DNA from: Mycolicibacterium frederiksbergense
GTDB lineage: Bacteria; Actinomycetota; Actinomycetes; Mycobacteriales; Mycobacteriaceae
Assembly: GCF_012223425.1 (NCBI RefSeq)
Contig: NZ_CP038799.1
Coordinates: forward strand, 3,952,249-4,016,248
Length of the DNA stretch: 64,000 nucleotides
Direction: 5' to 3'
Position numbers and translations under genes: made by a program
The notes under the pieces: generated by a model
What the model was told of the DNA's origin: nothing
What the model saw: only the letters and a program-made list of their open reading frames with translations
Databases searched by the model: none
Shown: in pieces, positions 61,823 through 64,000 of the stretch
Layout: each line of letters opens with the position of its first letter
Position numbering within the stretch: the stretch's first letter is position 1

Positions 61823-62619
61823 CCGAGCCGGGTGCAGCGCCCGGGGCGCTGGTGGAACGACGTGGCAACGTCTCGATCATCACGATCAACCGGCCCGAAG
61901 CCCGCAACGCCATCAACGCGTCGGTGTCCATCGGCGTCGGCGATGCACTGCAGGCGGCCCAGGACGATCCGGAGATCCGGGTCGTCATCCTCACCGGAGC
62001 CGGTGACAAGTCCTTCTGTGCGGGCGCCGATCTCAAGGCGATCTCGCGCGGGGAGAACCTGTTCCACCCGGACCACCCGGAGTGGGGCTTCGCCGGCTAC
62101 GTGCGGCACTTCATCGACAAGCCGACCATTGCCGCGGTCAACGGCACCGCCCTGGGCGGAGGCACCGAACTGGCGCTGGCCAGCGACCTGGTGGTCGCCG
62201 AGGAACGCGCCAAATTCGGTCTGCCCGAGGTGAAGCGCGGTCTGATCGCCGGTGCCGGCGGGGTGTTCCGCATCGTGGCGCAGCTACCGCAGAAGCTGGC
62301 CCTGGAGCTGTTGTACACCGGCGAACCGTTGTCCTCGACGGATGCGCTCAAATGGGGCCTGATCAACAAGGTGGTGCCGGACGGCACCGTCGTCGACGCC
62401 GCGCTGGAACTGGCCGAACGCATCGCGGTCAACGCGCCGCTGGCCGTTCGGGCCAGCAAGCGGGTGTCCTACGGCGCCATCGACGGCGTCGTCGCCGCCG
62501 ACGAGCCGTTCTGGAAACAGACCTTCGGCGAGTTCGCCACCCTTCTCAAGACCGAAGACGCACAAGAGGGACCGATGGCTTTCGCGCAGAAGCGCGAGCC
62601 GGTCTGGAAAGCGAAGTAA
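61819..62619 (+). CDS. Enoyl-CoA hydratase/isomerase family protein
   Basis: 266 residues, crotonase fold. CAGADLKAI and NGTALGGGTELALASD form the oxyanion hole; the Glu of TELALASD and the GAGGVFRIVAQLP block provide the active site. GTG start with GTGA overlap of the thiolase stop. The acyl-CoA dehydrogenase starts 2 nt after its stop. Confidence 0.9.
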   Translation: MTEPGAAPGALVERRGNVSIITINRPEARNAINASVSIGVGDALQAAQDDPEIRVVILTGAGDKSFCAGADLKAISRGENLFHPDHPEWGFAGYVRHFIDKPTIAAVNGTALGGGTELALASDLVVAEERAKFGLPEVKRGLIAGAGGVFRIVAQLPQKLALELLYTGEPLSSTDALKWGLINKVVPDGTVVDAALELAERIAVNAPLAVRASKRVSYGAIDGVVAADEPFWKQTFGEFATLLKTEDAQEGPMAFAQKREPVWKAK

Positions 62620-62621
62620 CA

Positions 62622-63764
62622 GTGAAGAGACTGGTTTTCGAAACCGAGCACGAGCAGCTCCGGGAGACTGCCAAGCAGTTCCTGGAGAAGGAATGTCTGC
62701 CCAATGTCGAGAAGTGGGAGGCCGACCGCCTCGTCGCCCGCGAAGCCTATGTGGCAGCAGGCAATTACGGCCTGATCGGGTTCAACATGCCCGAGGAGTA
62801 CGGCGGCGGCGGAGTGGACGACTTCCGCTTCAACGCCGTGATCGTCGAGGAGTTCTCCAAGTTCGGGCTGGCCTGCCCGGGTGTGAGCCTGCAGAACGAC
62901 ATCGTCGGCCCGTACTTCAAGAACCTGGCCACCAAGGAGCAGCTGGAGCGCTGGATGCCCGGCTTCGCCAGCGGCGAGCTGATCGGTGCCATCGCCATGA
63001 GCGAGCCCGGCGCCGGCAGCGATCTTGCGGGCATCAAGACCACCGCGGTGCGTGACGGCGACGACTACATCATCAACGGGTCCAAGACCTTCATCTCGGC
63101 CGGTATCAACTCCGACCTGGTGGTCGTGGTGGCACGCACCGACCCGGAGGCCGGCCACAAGGGCTTCTCGCTGCTGGTGGTGGAGCGCGACACCCCGGGC
63201 TTCACCCGCGGCCGCAAGTTGGACAAGATGGGCCAGCACGCCGCCGACACCTCCGAGCTGAACTTCGAGGACGTCCGCGTTCCCGCGGCCAACCTGCTCG
63301 GCACCGAGGGCAAGGGTTTCTACCACCTGATGGAGAACCTGCCCTCGGAGCGGCTGTCCATCGCCATCGCCGGTGTCGCCGGGGCGCGCGCCACGTTCAA
63401 CGAGACGCTGCAATACGTCAAGGACCGCAAGGCATTCGGGCAGCCGATCGGCAGCTTCCAGAACAGCCGCTTCGTGATGGCCGAGCTGGACACCGAACTC
63501 GATATCGCCGAGCAGTATGTCGACCGGTGCCTGCGCGCCGTCGTCGACGGCGAACTGACCGCGGTCCAGGCGTCCAAGGCCAAGTGGTGGTGCACCGAGC
63601 TCGGCAAGAAGGTCGTCGACTCCTGCCTGCAACTGCACGGCGGCTACGGCTACATGAACGAGTACCGCGTCGCCAAGGATTACGTTGATGTGCGCATCCA
63701 GACGATCTACGGTGGCACCACCGAGATCATGAAGGAGATCATCGGCCGCGATCTGGGACTGTAA
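62622..63764 (+). CDS. Acyl-CoA dehydrogenase
   Basis: 380 residues. FAD-dependent first step of beta-oxidation. Substrate loop ISAGINSDL and SEPGAGSDLAGIKT are typical. The position used as base in medium-chain enzymes (YEGT) is YGGT here; instead Glu243 in LPSERLSIAI matches the base of isovaleryl- and long-chain-type enzymes, so a branched or long substrate is possible. GTG start 2 nt after the hydratase. Confidence 0.92.
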   Translation: MKRLVFETEHEQLRETAKQFLEKECLPNVEKWEADRLVAREAYVAAGNYGLIGFNMPEEYGGGGVDDFRFNAVIVEEFSKFGLACPGVSLQNDIVGPYFKNLATKEQLERWMPGFASGELIGAIAMSEPGAGSDLAGIKTTAVRDGDDYIINGSKTFISAGINSDLVVVVARTDPEAGHKGFSLLVVERDTPGFTRGRKLDKMGQHAADTSELNFEDVRVPAANLLGTEGKGFYHLMENLPSERLSIAIAGVAGARATFNETLQYVKDRKAFGQPIGSFQNSRFVMAELDTELDIAEQYVDRCLRAVVDGELTAVQASKAKWWCTELGKKVVDSCLQLHGGYGYMNEYRVAKDYVDVRIQTIYGGTTEIMKEIIGRDLGL

Positions 63765-63779
63765 GCCCCACAACGCAAG

Positions 63780-63813
63780 AACGGCGCCCACCCCGCAAGG
63801 AGTGGGCGCCGTT
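63780..63813. terminator. Bidirectional terminator hairpin after the acyl-CoA dehydrogenase
   Basis: AACGGCGCCCAC (63780-63791) and GTGGGCGCCGTT (63802-63813) pair perfectly around a 10-nt loop, followed by TCTC. It lies between convergent genes. Confidence 0.85.
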
Positions 63814-63826
63814 TCTCGTGGTCGGG

Positions 63827-64000
63827 TCAGCCGGCCGGTGCCGTCTCGGTGACGGTGACGGTCGCCGGTGCCTCGGTGGCCGAGGTGGTCTCGGTTGCCG
63901 ACGTGGTCTCCGTGGTGGAGGTGGTCGACGTGGTGCTGGTCGTCGAGGTGCTGGTGGTGACCGGGGTCGGCGCCGCGTTCGGGTCCAGCACGGTGTCGAT
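63827..64000 (-). CDS. C-terminal end of a Ser/Thr-rich protein
   Basis: Only 57 codons and a TGA are inside the window; the start is beyond the edge. It reads DTVLDPNAAPTPVTTSTSTT then mostly Thr and Ser with VTVTETAP near the end. Such tails are usually extracytoplasmic and may be O-mannosylated. The identity of the protein cannot be told. Confidence 0.6.
   Translation of the reverse strand: MDTVLDPNAAPTPVTTSTSTTSTTSTTSTTETTSATETTSATEAPATVTVTETAPAG

Noticed and set aside
63780..63813. The hairpin as part of an attachment site or tRNA
   Set aside because: It is a simple GC stem with a 10-nt loop between convergent genes; no tRNA fold was found in the window.

Overview
The window is chromosomal DNA of a mycobacterium, most likely a fast-growing Mycolicibacterium. 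It is GC-rich. Its gene order from about 1 to 34.4 kb follows the M. tuberculosis Rv1084-Rv1112 stretch (yyaL-like, hemolysin III, short-chain cis-prenyltransferase, coaA, glyA, desA2, phoH2, fum, glpX, Rv1100, Rv1101c, Rv1106c-like 3beta-HSD, xseB, xseA, Rv1109c, ispH, Rv1111c, ychF). Product names and ortholog comparisons come from reading the proteins and from memory; no database search was run.

Layout. 0-15.6 kb: housekeeping genes for isoprenoid, CoA, one-carbon, desaturase, TCA and gluconeogenic functions. 15.6-20.7 kb: a minus-strand run of cytochrome P450, two NAD(P)-dependent oxidoreductases and an AI-2E-type permease, with a divergent TetR. 20.7-24.1 kb: a sulfatase, HAD phosphatase and formylglycine-generating enzyme in one tight operon. 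24.1-24.8 kb: a gene-poor gap holding a decayed sulfatase fragment and a 44-residue cysteine-rich ORF. 24.8-34.4 kb: back to the conserved backbone, plus an extra penicillin-binding lipoprotein. 34.4-40.6 kb: assorted genes, including a 948-residue kinase/M23-like/aminotransferase fusion. 40.7-52.3 kb: a TetR gene and a complete mce import operon (two YrbE permeases, MceA-F, two Mce-associated proteins). 52.3-60.5 kb: hydrolase, acyltransferase-like protein, TetR/SDR pair, DoxX, a KstR-boxed DUF3556/M20 pair and a GntR regulator. 60.6-63.8 kb: a thiolase, enoyl-CoA hydratase and acyl-CoA dehydrogenase operon.

How the parts may work together: the Mce transporter, the 3beta-HSD and DUF3556 genes with sequences matching the KstR operator consensus, the P450, and the beta-oxidation operon all suggest uptake and breakdown of sterols or other lipids, but most substrates cannot be read from sequence. 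Many genes here have a TANNNT -10 box 6-8 nt before the start codon and no ribosome binding site, which points to leaderless mRNAs.

Most unusual items: two hairpins at different loci that keep the same ends and loop size while their central base pairs covary; a 33-bp in-frame tandem repeat extending the N-terminus of an SDR, with a 12-mer shared with mceE; the triple-domain fusion; the metallothionein-like mini-ORF; a 13-codon leader ORF overlapping the first mce gene; twin 16-bp palindromes at a TetR/SDR divergent promoter.
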